NCBI GenBank assembly: GCA_036000965.1
Contig: DASYUT010000020.1
Span: 1-42,755, forward strand
Direction of reading: 5' to 3'
Origin: Actinomycetes bacterium
Lineage (GTDB): Bacteria > Actinomycetota > CALGFH01
DNA: 42,755 nt
The position numbers were made by a program, and so were the translations under genes. The notes under the pieces are model-generated. The model ran no database searches, had not been told where the DNA came from, and was given only the letters and a program-made list of their open reading frames with translations. This document shows, in pieces, positions 1 through 12,527 of this stretch (positions within the stretch are counted from its first letter, which is position 1; every line of letters starts with the position of its first letter).

Positions 1-65
1 CCGGACTGGCCCGCCGGACCCGTGCGCCTGATTGGTCCGCCTGATTGGCCCGCCTGACTGGCCCG
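1..65. repeat. 13-bp tandem repeat, 5 units
   Basis: Five back-to-back 13-bp units (1-13, 14-26, 27-39, 40-52, 53-65) with consensus CCTGAYTGGCCCG. Units 1, 3, 4 and 5 differ by one or two bases; unit 2 is more diverged. The array touches the left edge, so it may extend further. It lies upstream of the first gene and is not coding in any frame I can support. Confidence 0.8.
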
Positions 66-189
66 AGGGGACCAGGACCATCGGGCTATTGCCTCCATGC
101 GGTCGCGAGGGCGAGGATCGAGTCGGCCGGGGGGTCCGCGAGACCTGGCGGGCTCCGGGCGCCGAGCCGATTCGACTCAGGGGGGGCCT

Positions 190-1626
190 GTGCCGAACAC
201 GGGGTTCGATCCGGCCGTGCACGGGTTCCACTTCGCGAACTCGTTCCCGGACCGGACCGCGACCATCCCGGGCTACGGAGAGGTGGCCACCCACGGGCGC
301 GGTGGCGGCATGGCCTTCGCCGCGCTCGACTACCACCTCGCCGGCCTGCCCATCCCCACCCACCAGCCCGAGGACTTCCCCGACCGCCTGGTGCCCGAGG
401 ACGGCACCCGCCTGGCCGACTACCTCTACAAGCGGCTGGTCGACAGCTTCGCAGCCGGGAGCGCCCGCAAGTTCGTCACCTGGACGCTGGCGTCGGACCA
501 CCCGACCTGGTCGTATCAGGGTGTGTTCTGGTGGACCCTCGAGGAGGAGCTGCCCAAGCTGCGCCGGTCCATCGACGACGGGGTGCCGGTCGTGCTCGGG
601 CTGGTGCGGTCGCGCTGGGTCGAGGACCTCGGCATCAACCACCAGGTCGTGGCCTACGGCTACGAGCACGACGAGGCCAAAGGGGCCACCAGGGTGCTGG
701 TGTACGACCCTGACTGCCCCGAGCAGGAGGTCGTGCTGACGGTCGGCGCCGACCATCCCGGGGTCGACTCGACCGCGAGCGCCGGTCCCTACCGAGGGCT
801 GTTCGTCCAAGAGCACGTGTACGAGCGGCCCGGCTACGTCGACCTGGCGGTTTCCAACGGGATCTGGGTGAACTCGTGGACGCCGCGGCTGGGAAGCCCG
901 TTCGTGGCCCAGTACACCGCCCGCAACTACGGCGACTACCGGGCCCACCTGGCCGGGCTCGAGCTGTCGGTGCGCGGACCGGCCGGCCAGGACCTCGGTC
1001 ACCTGCTCGGCGCGGACGGCAACCCGCGGCCCCTGGCGCCCGGCCAGGAGCGGGCGATGTTCAAGGCGAGCTCGTCGTTCGGGGACGTCACCGGCAGCCA
1101 CGCGGTCGCCGCTGGCTACCGGACCCGTGAGGGTCGCTGGGTCAGCCTCCCCCCGGGCGATCCGGGCACCTCCAACCGGGTCAGCGTGACGGTCGCCCCG
1201 CCCGCCCGGTCCCATTCCGTCCGGGTCATCTTCACCCACGTCACCGTCGACGCCCAGGCCGGCCTCGGCGGCCGGCTCGCGCTCAGCTTCGACGTGAACG
1301 GCCAGGCCGCCCGCTGGCCGCCGGTTGGCTCGGTCGAGGTCGAGGACGGCAAGACGTTCGACGTCGACCTCCGCTTCGTGACCGTGCTCGAGGAAGCGTC
1401 GGTGCTCGCCGTCGCGGTCGCTGGCACGGGCGACGGCGGCGAGCCGGGCGGGACGGTGAAGGAGCGCTGGCCGAGCACTGTCGAGTGGGGCGCTGGCGTG
1501 CACGTCTACCGCAGCCGGCTCCCGGCCGGCGAGGCCGCCGACTTCGCCCCGCAGGCTCCGAGCCACGGGGAGCCGGGCTGCTTCACCGTCAACTTCCTGG
1601 TGGAGGTGGCTCCATTCGACGGGTGA
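190..1626 (+). CDS. Papain-like-fold (C39-like) protein lacking the expected catalytic Cys
   Basis: Predicted 478-residue protein. The N-terminal ~230 residues look like a papain-like cysteine-peptidase fold: an early Gly-rich motif GRGGGMAFAALDYH (residues 36-49), then VPVVLGLV and INHQVVAYGYE (His151), then a YDPDCP segment, as in C39-like proteins. From memory, uncharacterised relatives carry a Cys in the first motif (GLCGGM-like); here that position is Gly38, so peptidase activity is doubtful. The C-terminal half is beta-rich and may hold one or two Ig-like domains (about residues 225-475). There is no signal peptide or TM segment. The GTG start at 190 was chosen because homology-like sequence begins there and a G-rich tract precedes it; an in-frame ATG at 97 would add 31 low-complexity residues. 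Function unknown. Confidence 0.7.
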   Translation: MPNTGFDPAVHGFHFANSFPDRTATIPGYGEVATHGRGGGMAFAALDYHLAGLPIPTHQPEDFPDRLVPEDGTRLADYLYKRLVDSFAAGSARKFVTWTLASDHPTWSYQGVFWWTLEEELPKLRRSIDDGVPVVLGLVRSRWVEDLGINHQVVAYGYEHDEAKGATRVLVYDPDCPEQEVVLTVGADHPGVDSTASAGPYRGLFVQEHVYERPGYVDLAVSNGIWVNSWTPRLGSPFVAQYTARNYGDYRAHLAGLELSVRGPAGQDLGHLLGADGNPRPLAPGQERAMFKASSSFGDVTGSHAVAAGYRTREGRWVSLPPGDPGTSNRVSVTVAPPARSHSVRVIFTHVTVDAQAGLGGRLALSFDVNGQAARWPPVGSVEVEDGKTFDVDLRFVTVLEEASVLAVAVAGTGDGGEPGGTVKERWPSTVEWGAGVHVYRSRLPAGEAADFAPQAPSHGEPGCFTVNFLVEVAPFDG

Positions 1627-2005
1627 ACGGGCCTGGCGCCGCAGGCAAGCCGGCCTTGGGTACTCCGGGCGGTCTGGCCTTGCCCGGCGCCGGGTGGGCA
1701 GCGGCGCCGGGCAGCGGGTCGCGCCGTGAGGAGGCGGCGCCTGGGCCCCCCGTCGCCTGGCGGCCGCCTCCTCCCCCCCGGTGGCGCGACCGCCCACTCC
1801 GGACCGGCGTACAGCCCGGCCTGGAGCAGGGGCCGGCCCCTGGGCCGCGACCGAAGGTGATGGGTAGCGGCGCCTGGGTGCAACGCCAGCATCGCAGCAC
1901 GCGGTGCGGTTGGCTGTGACGTGCGGCACCAGCGGGTGTGACGATCAGCACAGGCCCATCGATCAGGGGCGGCCGGCGAGATCGTGCCGCGGGTAGGATC
2001 TCGGC
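1627..2005. other. Gene-free stretch between the C39-like gene and the S9 peptidase gene
   Basis: This 379-bp stretch holds the large imperfect palindrome at 1717-1791 and otherwise only GC-rich sequence. I see no convincing ORF or RNA gene. An AGGA Shine-Dalgarno-like sequence lies about 9 nt before the start codon at 2006; the promoter of that gene should lie in the last ~200 bp but no clear -35/-10 pair is visible. Confidence 0.6.
1717..1791 (+). terminator. Large two-part hairpin downstream of the C39-like gene
   Basis: Outer arms GGTCGCGCC (1717-1725) and GGCGCGACC (1783-1791) are exact complements. Inner arms GAGGAGGCGGC (1728-1738) and GCCGCCTCCTC (1763-1773) are also exact complements. 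The two stems are separated by an asymmetric internal loop (2 and 9 nt), and the apical loop is 24 nt. No T-run follows. It sits about 90 nt after the stop codon at 1626, so a GC-rich non-canonical terminator is the simplest reading; an mRNA 3' stabiliser is possible. Confidence 0.5.
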
Positions 2006-3793
2006 ATGACAGAGCCTCGCTGGAAGCAGCGCTACCGTGCCCCCTCGCTGACCCTGCCGCGCTGGGGGCTCGACGCACCCGACCACCTCGTCTACGCCTC
2101 CAACCTGTCCGGGACCTGGCAGGTCCACGCCTGGGACCGGGCAACCGACCGCCACCGGCAGGTGACCGACCACCCGACCGGGGTGCGGTCGGGCGGGGCC
2201 ACGCCGGACGGCGCCAGCGTGGTCTGGTTCGAGGACTCCAAGGGCGACGAGATCGGCCGCTGGCTCACGCAGCCGTTCGCCGGCGGCGAGGTGGCGCCCC
2301 TGCTGCCTGACGCGGAGCCGGCCTGGAGCGCCGGGCTCGCTCTCGGGCCGGGCGGGCTCGCCGCCGTGGGCCTGGCCAGCCGCGAGGGCTTCCAGGTCCG
2401 GGTCGGCCGCATCGGCGAGGGGACCGAGGAGCTGTACCGCCACGAGCAGATGGTCGACGTGGCCGACCTGTCGCGCGACGGCGGCCTGCTCGTGGTCCAC
2501 CACGCCGAGCACGGCGACAACCTCCACCCGGCCCTGCGCGCGTTCGACACCGCGCGCAGGGCGCCAGAGGCCGACCTGTGGGACGGCAAGGGCTTCGGCC
2601 TGTACGCGGCCGGCTTCTCCCCGGTCGCGGGGGACAACCGGGTCGCGGTCCTGCACGAGCGGACCGGGCGGCTCCGGCCCGCCCTGTGGGACCCGCGCAG
2701 CGGCGAGCGCACCGATTACGACGTCGACCTGCCCGGCGACGTCGAGGTGGCCGACTGGTGGCCGGACGCGTCGGCGCTGCTGCTCGTCCACACCCATCTC
2801 GGCAGGGACGAGCTGTACCGGCTCGACCTGCCCGGCGGGACGCTGCAGCGGCTCGACCACCCGACCGGCTCGATCGGGGGCGCCAGCGTCCGCCCGGACG
2901 GCGCGGTGTGGTACCGCTGGTCGTCCGGGGCGTCCGCCCCCGAGGTGCGCGCGCTCGGCGCCGACGGCGTGGTGCTGCGGCCCCCGGGCGAGGCGCCGCC
3001 GCCGGGTGTCGCCTACGAGAGCTGGACGTTCACCAACCCGGCTGGCGACCAGGTTCACGGCTTCCTGGCCGCCCCGGCGGGCACCGGCCCCCACCCCACC
3101 GTGATGCTCGTCCACGGTGGCCCCCACCACCACGACGCCGACAGCTTCAGCCCGGAGGTCCAGGCCTGGGTCGACCACGGCTGGGCGGTCGCCCTGGTCA
3201 ACTACCGCGGCTCGACCGGGTACGGCAAGGCCTGGCTGGACGTGCTCGAGGGGGACCCCGGCCGCCCCGAGGTCGAGGACGTCGTGGCGGGCCGGGAGGA
3301 CCTGGTCGCCCGGGGGGTCGCCGACCCGGAGCGGGTGGTGATCGCCGGCGCCTCCTGGGGGGGCTACGTCACCCTCCAGGCGATCGGCACCATGCCCGAC
3401 GGCTGGAGCGCGGCCCTTGCCGTCGTGCCGGTGGCCGACTACGTGGCCGCCTACGCAGAGGAGTCCGAAGGCCTGCAGGCCCTGGACCGGTCCCTGTTCG
3501 GCGGCGGCCCGGACGAGAAGCCGGAGCTGTTCGCCGAGCGCTCGCCGATCACCCACGCCGACCAGGTCAAGGTCCCGGTGCTGCTCATGGTCGGCGAGAA
3601 CGACACCCGCTGCCCGCTGCAGCAGGTCCTCAACTACGCCGGCCGGCTCCGGGAGCTGGGCAAGGAGTTCGAGCTGGACCGCTTCGACGCCGGCCACGGC
3701 GCGCTCGTGGTCGACGAGCGCATCCGCCAGGCCGAGGTGGAGCTCGGCTTCGCCGCCCGCCACGTCCCCGGGGTCGCCCCACCCGAGGCATGA
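2006..3793 (+). CDS. S9 family peptidase (prolyl oligopeptidase / acylaminoacyl-peptidase-like)
   Basis: 595-residue cytoplasmic serine peptidase. The N-terminal ~330 residues are a WD40-like beta-propeller, the usual lid that limits access to small peptides. The C-terminal alpha/beta-hydrolase domain carries the nucleophile motif GASWGGY (Ser450), the acid in GENDTRCP (Asp533) and the catalytic His in DAGHGALV (His564), in the order and spacing expected for family S9. The oxyanion-hole segment HGGPHHHD also fits. Length is normal for bacterial S9C enzymes (600-650). There is no signal peptide. It probably removes N-terminal residues from short or N-acylated peptides; the exact substrate cannot be told. 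It is monocistronic and convergent with the next gene. Confidence 0.93.
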   Translation: MTEPRWKQRYRAPSLTLPRWGLDAPDHLVYASNLSGTWQVHAWDRATDRHRQVTDHPTGVRSGGATPDGASVVWFEDSKGDEIGRWLTQPFAGGEVAPLLPDAEPAWSAGLALGPGGLAAVGLASREGFQVRVGRIGEGTEELYRHEQMVDVADLSRDGGLLVVHHAEHGDNLHPALRAFDTARRAPEADLWDGKGFGLYAAGFSPVAGDNRVAVLHERTGRLRPALWDPRSGERTDYDVDLPGDVEVADWWPDASALLLVHTHLGRDELYRLDLPGGTLQRLDHPTGSIGGASVRPDGAVWYRWSSGASAPEVRALGADGVVLRPPGEAPPPGVAYESWTFTNPAGDQVHGFLAAPAGTGPHPTVMLVHGGPHHHDADSFSPEVQAWVDHGWAVALVNYRGSTGYGKAWLDVLEGDPGRPEVEDVVAGREDLVARGVADPERVVIAGASWGGYVTLQAIGTMPDGWSAALAVVPVADYVAAYAEESEGLQALDRSLFGGGPDEKPELFAERSPITHADQVKVPVLLMVGENDTRCPLQQVLNYAGRLRELGKEFELDRFDAGHGALVVDERIRQAEVELGFAARHVPGVAPPEA

Positions 3794-3809
3794 CCGCTGC
3801 CGTGGCGGT
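3793..3809. terminator. Short hairpin between convergent genes
   Basis: ACCGC (3793-3797) pairs with GCGGT (3805-3809) around a 7-nt loop, overlapping the last base of the S9 stop codon. The gap to the opposing stop codon at 3825 is only 31 bp, so this could serve both strands. Weak stem, no T-run. Confidence 0.3.
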
Positions 3810-3824
3810 CCTACGAGGAAGCGG

Positions 3825-4055
3825 TCAGCGGGTCAGCTCGCCGACCACCGCGTCGACGTAGGTGGCCACGTGGCGGCGCTCGTCCACCCCGTCGATGCAC
3901 ATGTGCTCGAGCACCGGGATCATGTCGGGCACGAAGTCCTGCAGCTCGCCGACGACCGGCCGCTGGTTGCGGGTTGCCTTCGGGTCGGTCACGAACGCGA
4001 ACACCTCGTCGGTCAGGGCTTCCTGGTCGACCTCCAGGCGGAAGAACCGTCCCAT
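3825..4055 (-). CDS. Hypothetical small acidic protein, 76 aa
   Basis: Begins MGRFFRLEVDQEALTDEVF and ends DAVVGELTR. A purine-rich Shine-Dalgarno stretch (GGAGAGGGGG) precedes the ATG by about 8 nt, which supports the start. The protein is soluble, mixed alpha/beta in character, with one Cys and no TM segment. I do not recognise the family. The sequence TDPKATRNQRPVVGELQDF looks well-formed rather than random, and GC3 is as in neighbouring genes. It lies downstream of pdtaS on the same strand (gap 92 bp) and may be co-transcribed with it. Confidence 0.65.
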   Translation of the reverse strand: MGRFFRLEVDQEALTDEVFAFVTDPKATRNQRPVVGELQDFVPDMIPVLEHMCIDGVDERRHVATYVDAVVGELTR

Positions 4056-4147
4056 GTGCTCGACCCCCTCTCCTGAGTACCTGGCGGGTGGCAAGGGTCG
4101 CCCCCCAGAGTGCCAACTCGGACCGGGCAATGCCACCCGCTGCCGGG

Positions 4148-5749
4148 TCAGCCCGGGCCCTCGCCGGGCGGGACGGCGGCCACGGCCAGGCTGCCCTGGC
4201 CAGGGCGGAGGATCAGGGTGAACTGGCCGCCCAGCTCCTCCTCGACCAGCGCGCGGACCAGGCGGAGGCCGAGGCCGCCGCCCGGGCGCCGGTCCGACCC
4301 GGCGGCCGCTTCCCCTGAAGCGGGGGAGGCATGGACGCCCGGAGGCCGCGAACCCCGGACGCCTGAGGTGGGTGGGGCCGTCTCGCCTGAGGTGGGTGGG
4401 GCCGTCTCGCCCGAGGTGGGTGGGGCCGTCTCGCCTGAGGCGGGCGGGGCCGTCTCGCCCGAGGTGGGCGGGGCCAGTCCGGAGCCGTCGTCGGCCACCT
4501 CCAGCTCGATCGGCTTGCCGTCGCCGCCCCGCAGAGTGACCGTGACCAGGCCCGGTCCCTCGCAGAGGCCGTGCTCGATGGCGTTCTGCACCAGCTCGGT
4601 CAGGACCACCGCAAACGGGGTCGCCACGGCCGCGTCGACCCTGACCGACCCGGCGGACAGCGCGATGCGCACGTCCTCCCGCCCGAGCGAGCTCTCCAGC
4701 ATGCGCACCACCCGGCGAGCCACGTCGGCCATGTCGACGGCGCCCTCCAGCTCCTCGGTCAGCGTCTCGTGGACCAGCGCGATCGAGGCGATCCTGCGCA
4801 CCGACTCCTCCAGCGCGGCGACCGCCATCGGGTGGTCGCCGAGCCGCCTGGCCTGCAGGCGGAGCAGGGAGGCGACCGTCTGCAGGTTGTTCTTGACCCG
4901 GTGGTGGACCTCCCGGATGGTCGCTTCCCTGCGGGTGATGACCCGCTCGCGCCCGCGCAGCTCGGTCACCTCCCGGCACAGAGCCAGCGCGCCCCGGCGG
5001 TGGCCGGCGCCGCGCAGCAGCGGCACGACCCGGACGTGGGTCACGGCCCCGCCCAGCTCCACGTCGGCCTCGACCGGGCGCCGGCCCGCCATCGACTCGG
5101 CCACCAGCACCCCGACCCGGCCGGGCACGGGCTGGCCGAACGGGAGCGCGTTGATCCCCATCCGCCGGAACGCCGAGGTCGCGTTGGGGCTGGCGAACTC
5201 GACCCGCCCGCTGCCGTCGAGCACGACCAGGCCGTCGCCGACCCGCGGCGAGGAGATCAGGTCGTGGCCCTCCTGGAACGGGAAGGTGCCCTTGGCGATC
5301 ATCTCCAGCAGCGCGTCCGCGGCCCGCAGGTAGGCGGTCTCGAGCCGGCCGGTCGGGCGGTCGGGCTGCTCGGCCGCTTCAACGCACATCACCGCGACGA
5401 CGTCGCCCTTGTGGCGGACGGGCACCGCCTCCACCCGGACCGGCTCGGCGTCGATGAACACCGGCTCGGGCGAGCGCAGGCGCCGGCCCTCCCGCCAGGC
5501 CCGCTCCACATACGGGTGCCAGCCGGGCTCGACCACGTCACCGACCAGGTCGGCCGGGTAGAGCGTGCGCGCGGTGTAGGGACGGAGCTGCCCGACGATC
5601 TGGAACTCGTCGGTCCCGCCGACCGCCACGAACAGCAGCAGGTCGGCGAAGGACAGGTCGGCGACAAGCTGCCAGTCGGCCATGAGGCCGTGCAGGTGGT
5701 CGGCGGCGGCCTTGTCGAGCGCGCGCCGTGCCGTGCGGGTGGACTGCAT
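4148..5749 (-). CDS. pdtaS: Sensor histidine kinase, PdtaS family (HisKA_2), with repeat insertion in the ATP lid
   Basis: 533-residue soluble histidine kinase. An N-terminal GAF-like domain (about 1-135) and a PAS-like domain (about 165-270) precede the HisKA_2 dimerisation segment REVHHRVKNNLQT; the phosphoacceptor His is one of His282/283. The HATPase domain has the N box (ELVQNAIEHG) and G1 box (VADDGSGL). In Mycobacterium tuberculosis PdtaS phosphorylates the ANTAR regulator PdtaR encoded elsewhere in the genome; here the cognate regulator is probably the ANTAR gene at 14932. Odd: between the G1 box and the GGGLGLRLVRAL box lie about 60 extra residues, including five 8-residue repeats (PPTSGETA type, residues ~424-463), exactly where the ATP lid should be. 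The kinase motifs are otherwise intact. Confidence 0.88.
   Translation of the reverse strand: MQSTRTARRALDKAAADHLHGLMADWQLVADLSFADLLLFVAVGGTDEFQIVGQLRPYTARTLYPADLVGDVVEPGWHPYVERAWREGRRLRSPEPVFIDAEPVRVEAVPVRHKGDVVAVMCVEAAEQPDRPTGRLETAYLRAADALLEMIAKGTFPFQEGHDLISSPRVGDGLVVLDGSGRVEFASPNATSAFRRMGINALPFGQPVPGRVGVLVAESMAGRRPVEADVELGGAVTHVRVVPLLRGAGHRRGALALCREVTELRGRERVITRREATIREVHHRVKNNLQTVASLLRLQARRLGDHPMAVAALEESVRRIASIALVHETLTEELEGAVDMADVARRVVRMLESSLGREDVRIALSAGSVRVDAAVATPFAVVLTELVQNAIEHGLCEGPGLVTVTLRGGDGKPIELEVADDGSGLAPPTSGETAPPASGETAPPTSGETAPPTSGETAPPTSGVRGSRPPGVHASPASGEAAAGSDRRPGGGLGLRLVRALVEEELGGQFTLILRPGQGSLAVAAVPPGEGPG
4361..4480. repeat. 24-bp tandem repeat, 5 units, coding inside pdtaS
   Basis: Units at 4361-4384, 4385-4408, 4409-4432, 4433-4456 and 4457-4480; the first three differ by one base, the fourth by a few, the fifth diverges at its end. 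Read on the minus strand each unit encodes PPTSGETA or a one-residue variant. The array keeps frame and falls in the ATP-lid region of the kinase. A further degenerate unit (SPASGEAA) is visible toward the C-terminus. Confidence 0.95.
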
Positions 5750-5773
5750 GGCCCAAGCGTAGCCGCTCGCGGG

Positions 5774-6298
5774 CTACCCCGGCCGCACGTGCACCACGCC
5801 GCGCATGCCGTAGGCGTAGTGGCCGGGCAGGTGGCAGGCGTACTCGAGCTGGCCGACGCCGGTCCAGTTGAAGGTGAACGTGGTGGCGCGCTCCGCGCCG
5901 GCAGGCACCGACACCTGGCCCGGCCCGTCGTGGTGGGCGTCGGTGCCCCGCTCGTGCCACTGCTGCACCGCGTCGTCGCCGAGGATCAGCTCGTGGTCGA
6001 TCGGGTCGGTGTTGCGGAGCACGAAGCGCACCGTGCTCCCGGGCTCGACGGTGATCTCCCGTGGCTCGAAGCGCGAGTGGTGCATGGTGATGACCACGGT
6101 CCGTTCCCCGCCCCCAGCCTCGGCCCGGCCCGAGCAGCCCCCGGCCAGCAGGCCGGGCAGCAGCACGGCGGCCAGGCCGGCGGCCGGGCGCCAGCCGGTC
6201 TTCGCGGCCACCACCCGGACCCTGCTCCGGCGCCCCGCCCGTGGCCGGGCGGCGCCGGATGCGCCCGCCCTCATCACGCCGGATGCGCCCGCCCTCAT
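5774..6298 (-). CDS. Cupredoxin-domain lipoprotein (plastocyanin-like)
   Basis: 174 residues from the chosen start. A basic N-terminus, a hydrophobic stretch and a lipobox-like LAGGC (Cys55) predict export and lipid anchoring. The rest is a single cupredoxin domain with all type-1 copper ligands in place: His102 (DHEL), Cys155, His160 and Met165 in YACHLPGHYAYGM. It should bind one copper and carry electrons or buffer copper outside the membrane. The ATG at 6298 overlaps the TGA of the upstream DUF2330 gene (ATGA), so the two are translationally coupled. A 24-bp tandem duplication carries two in-frame ATGs (6298 and 6274), giving two starts 8 residues apart; which is used is unclear. Confidence 0.85.
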   Translation of the reverse strand: MRAGASGVMRAGASGAARPRAGRRSRVRVVAAKTGWRPAAGLAAVLLPGLLAGGCSGRAEAGGGERTVVITMHHSRFEPREITVEPGSTVRFVLRNTDPIDHELILGDDAVQQWHERGTDAHHDGPGQVSVPAGAERATTFTFNWTGVGQLEYACHLPGHYAYGMRGVVHVRPG

Positions 6299-6300
6299 CG
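6253..6300. repeat. 24-bp tandem duplication across the cupredoxin start codon
   Basis: Units 6253-6276 and 6277-6300 are identical except for the last base. Each contains, on the minus strand, an ATG followed by RAGASG, so the duplication creates two in-frame start codons. It also overlaps the stop codon of the upstream gene. Confidence 0.95.
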
Positions 6301-7389
6301 TCGGGTGCGCCGGGAGCGCCGCAGGGCGAAGACCAGGCCGGCCGCGCCGGCCAGGACAACGGCATACCAGGCCCAGTACCCCAGGACACCCGGCGGGGCA
6401 GGCGCCGGACCCGGCACCGCCGCCCGGGCGGGACGGGCCGCCGAAGGGGAAGGGGCCACCAGGCCGGCGGCGACCGGCGAGGGGGTGCCCCGGCCGCTGG
6501 CGTCGAGAGCCAGGTCGTGGGTGAGCCGACCCGCGGTCGTGTCGATGCGCAGGTAGGACAGGTGCATGCCGGTGGCCGGGATCCACTCCATGCCCCGGTC
6601 CGAGCGCAGGTCGCTGACCAGGCCGGGCGACGCCGGCTCGCTGCGGTCGAGCGCGATCCCGCTGGCCCCGGCCCGTGCCGGGCCGGGCAGCATCGCCGGG
6701 GCGCGGTCGGTCAGCAGGTACAGGTCGGCCTCGATCCGCTCCTGGGGCTGGTGGCCCAGCCCGAGGATGCGCAGCGGCACCCACGGGTTCGGGGTCGGGA
6801 TCGTGAGGTGCACGGGCGTGCCCTCGCCGAACTGCTGGCCCCGGGTGCTGGCGGCGGTCGCGTCGAAGGCGGCCGCCATGAAGATCGGGCTGCGGGCCGC
6901 GTAGAAGTCGAGCACCTCGGGCGCGTCCACCGTGAGAGAGAAGCCCTGCTTGCGGGCCCAGGTGGCCACCGCGGTGCCGCCGCCGCGCAGGATGGTCACG
7001 TCGAGGGCGTCGATGCGGGTCTTGGACAGCACCTCGGCTTGGTCCGCCTCCGGCGCCGACCTCGCCGCCGCGAGTCCCGTGAACTGCGGCTGGGTCTCCC
7101 TGACCAGGCGCTGGAGCGTCCAGGCGCCCCCCTTCTCGACCTTGGTGGGGACGGCGGGCAGCGGGACGATCGACCCGAACTTCGCGCCACCGCCCGCGTA
7201 GGAGAACGAGGTGACGTAGTGCTCGACGCCGTGGTGGTAGCCGGCCAGCGTGGTGGTGCGGGACAGCTTGACCGTGCCGCCCGCGCCCACCAGGCCGCCG
7301 CAGGCGGCCGCGGGGGCCGCCCCTGCGAGCAGCAGGATGGAGAGGGCGACGAGCCCCCCGAGACCGAGTCGCGTCCGTCGCCGCGTCAT
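6295..7389 (-). CDS. DUF2330 exported membrane-anchored protein
   Basis: 364 residues. MTRRRTRLGL, a hydrophobic core and an AAACGG junction give a clear signal peptide (cleavage near residue 29); the CGG just after cleavage is typical of DUF2330 proteins. The body matches that family (KVEKGGAWTLQRLV, ILRGGG, WARKQGFSL and PTPNPWVPLRILGLG segments). A C-terminal TM helix (WAWYAVVLAGAAGLVFAL) followed by RRSRRTRR predicts an extracytoplasmic domain with one C-terminal anchor. GGAGG lies 6 nt before the ATG. Molecular function is unknown for the family; coupling to a copper-binding lipoprotein is the best clue here. Confidence 0.85.
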   Translation of the reverse strand: MTRRRTRLGLGGLVALSILLLAGAAPAAACGGLVGAGGTVKLSRTTTLAGYHHGVEHYVTSFSYAGGGAKFGSIVPLPAVPTKVEKGGAWTLQRLVRETQPQFTGLAAARSAPEADQAEVLSKTRIDALDVTILRGGGTAVATWARKQGFSLTVDAPEVLDFYAARSPIFMAAAFDATAASTRGQQFGEGTPVHLTIPTPNPWVPLRILGLGHQPQERIEADLYLLTDRAPAMLPGPARAGASGIALDRSEPASPGLVSDLRSDRGMEWIPATGMHLSYLRIDTTAGRLTHDLALDASGRGTPSPVAAGLVAPSPSAARPARAAVPGPAPAPPGVLGYWAWYAVVLAGAAGLVFALRRSRRTRR

Positions 7390-7628
7390 CGAGCACCTCC
7401 GTGGCTGTGAGCCGTTTGGTCGATGCGGGTTGGACGCGGACCGGGCCCCGCCGGTTCCCGTCCGCACGGACAAGCTGGACGGCCCGTTGACGAGGCCGTC
7501 ACACGTCCGTAACGTGGGCCCCGCATGAGCAACGGCGCTCGCCCCGCGGGCGCCGTCTTCGTGTTCCTGGACACCGTCGCCTGGCCGCCTCTTCGGCACC
7601 CGCCCGCAGCATTGCGAACGGAGGCGAG
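7390..7628. promoter_or_regulatory. Divergent control region DUF2330 / gltB with a CACGT dyad
   Basis: This 239-bp non-coding region drives two divergent genes. It contains a 5-5-5 inverted repeat, CACGT (7502-7506) and ACGTG (7512-7516), about 115 bp before gltB and 113 bp before the DUF2330 start. GGAGG precedes the gltB ATG. No convincing -35/-10 pair stands out. The dyad is a candidate operator only; no regulator is assigned. Confidence 0.4.
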
Positions 7629-12299
<4,671 letters not shown>

Positions 12300-12311
12300 G
12301 CCACCGGTCCG

Positions 12312-12508
12312 GGGCCTGTAGCCGCCAGCTCAGTACCGCAGGGCCTACGGCCGCCAGCTCCGGCACCGGGTCTGGGCCTACGGTCGCCAGCTCCGGCACC
12401 GGGTCTGGGCCTGCGGCCGCCAGCTCCGGCACCGGGTCTGGGGCCTGCGGCCGCCAGCTCAGATACCGGGTCTGGGGCCTGCGGCCGTGAGGCGGCAGCT
12501 CCAGGTGG
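12312..12508. repeat. 33-34-bp tandem repeat, 6 units, after gltB
   Basis: GGGCCT marks unit starts at 12312, 12341, 12374, 12407, 12441 and 12475, giving spacings of 29, 33, 33, 34 and 34 bp. Each unit holds CGGCCGCCAGCTC followed by an ACCGGGTCTGG-type end. The array fills almost the whole gap between the convergent stop codons of gltB (12299) and the SLATT-like gene (12528). Period changes of 1 bp are tolerated, unlike in the coding arrays. Confidence 0.9.
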
Positions 12509-12527
12509 GAGGGGATCGGCTGCGGGG

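Noticed and set aside
12312-12508. 33-34-bp repeats as a CRISPR array
   Set aside because: Units abut directly with no unique spacers, and there are no cas genes nearby.
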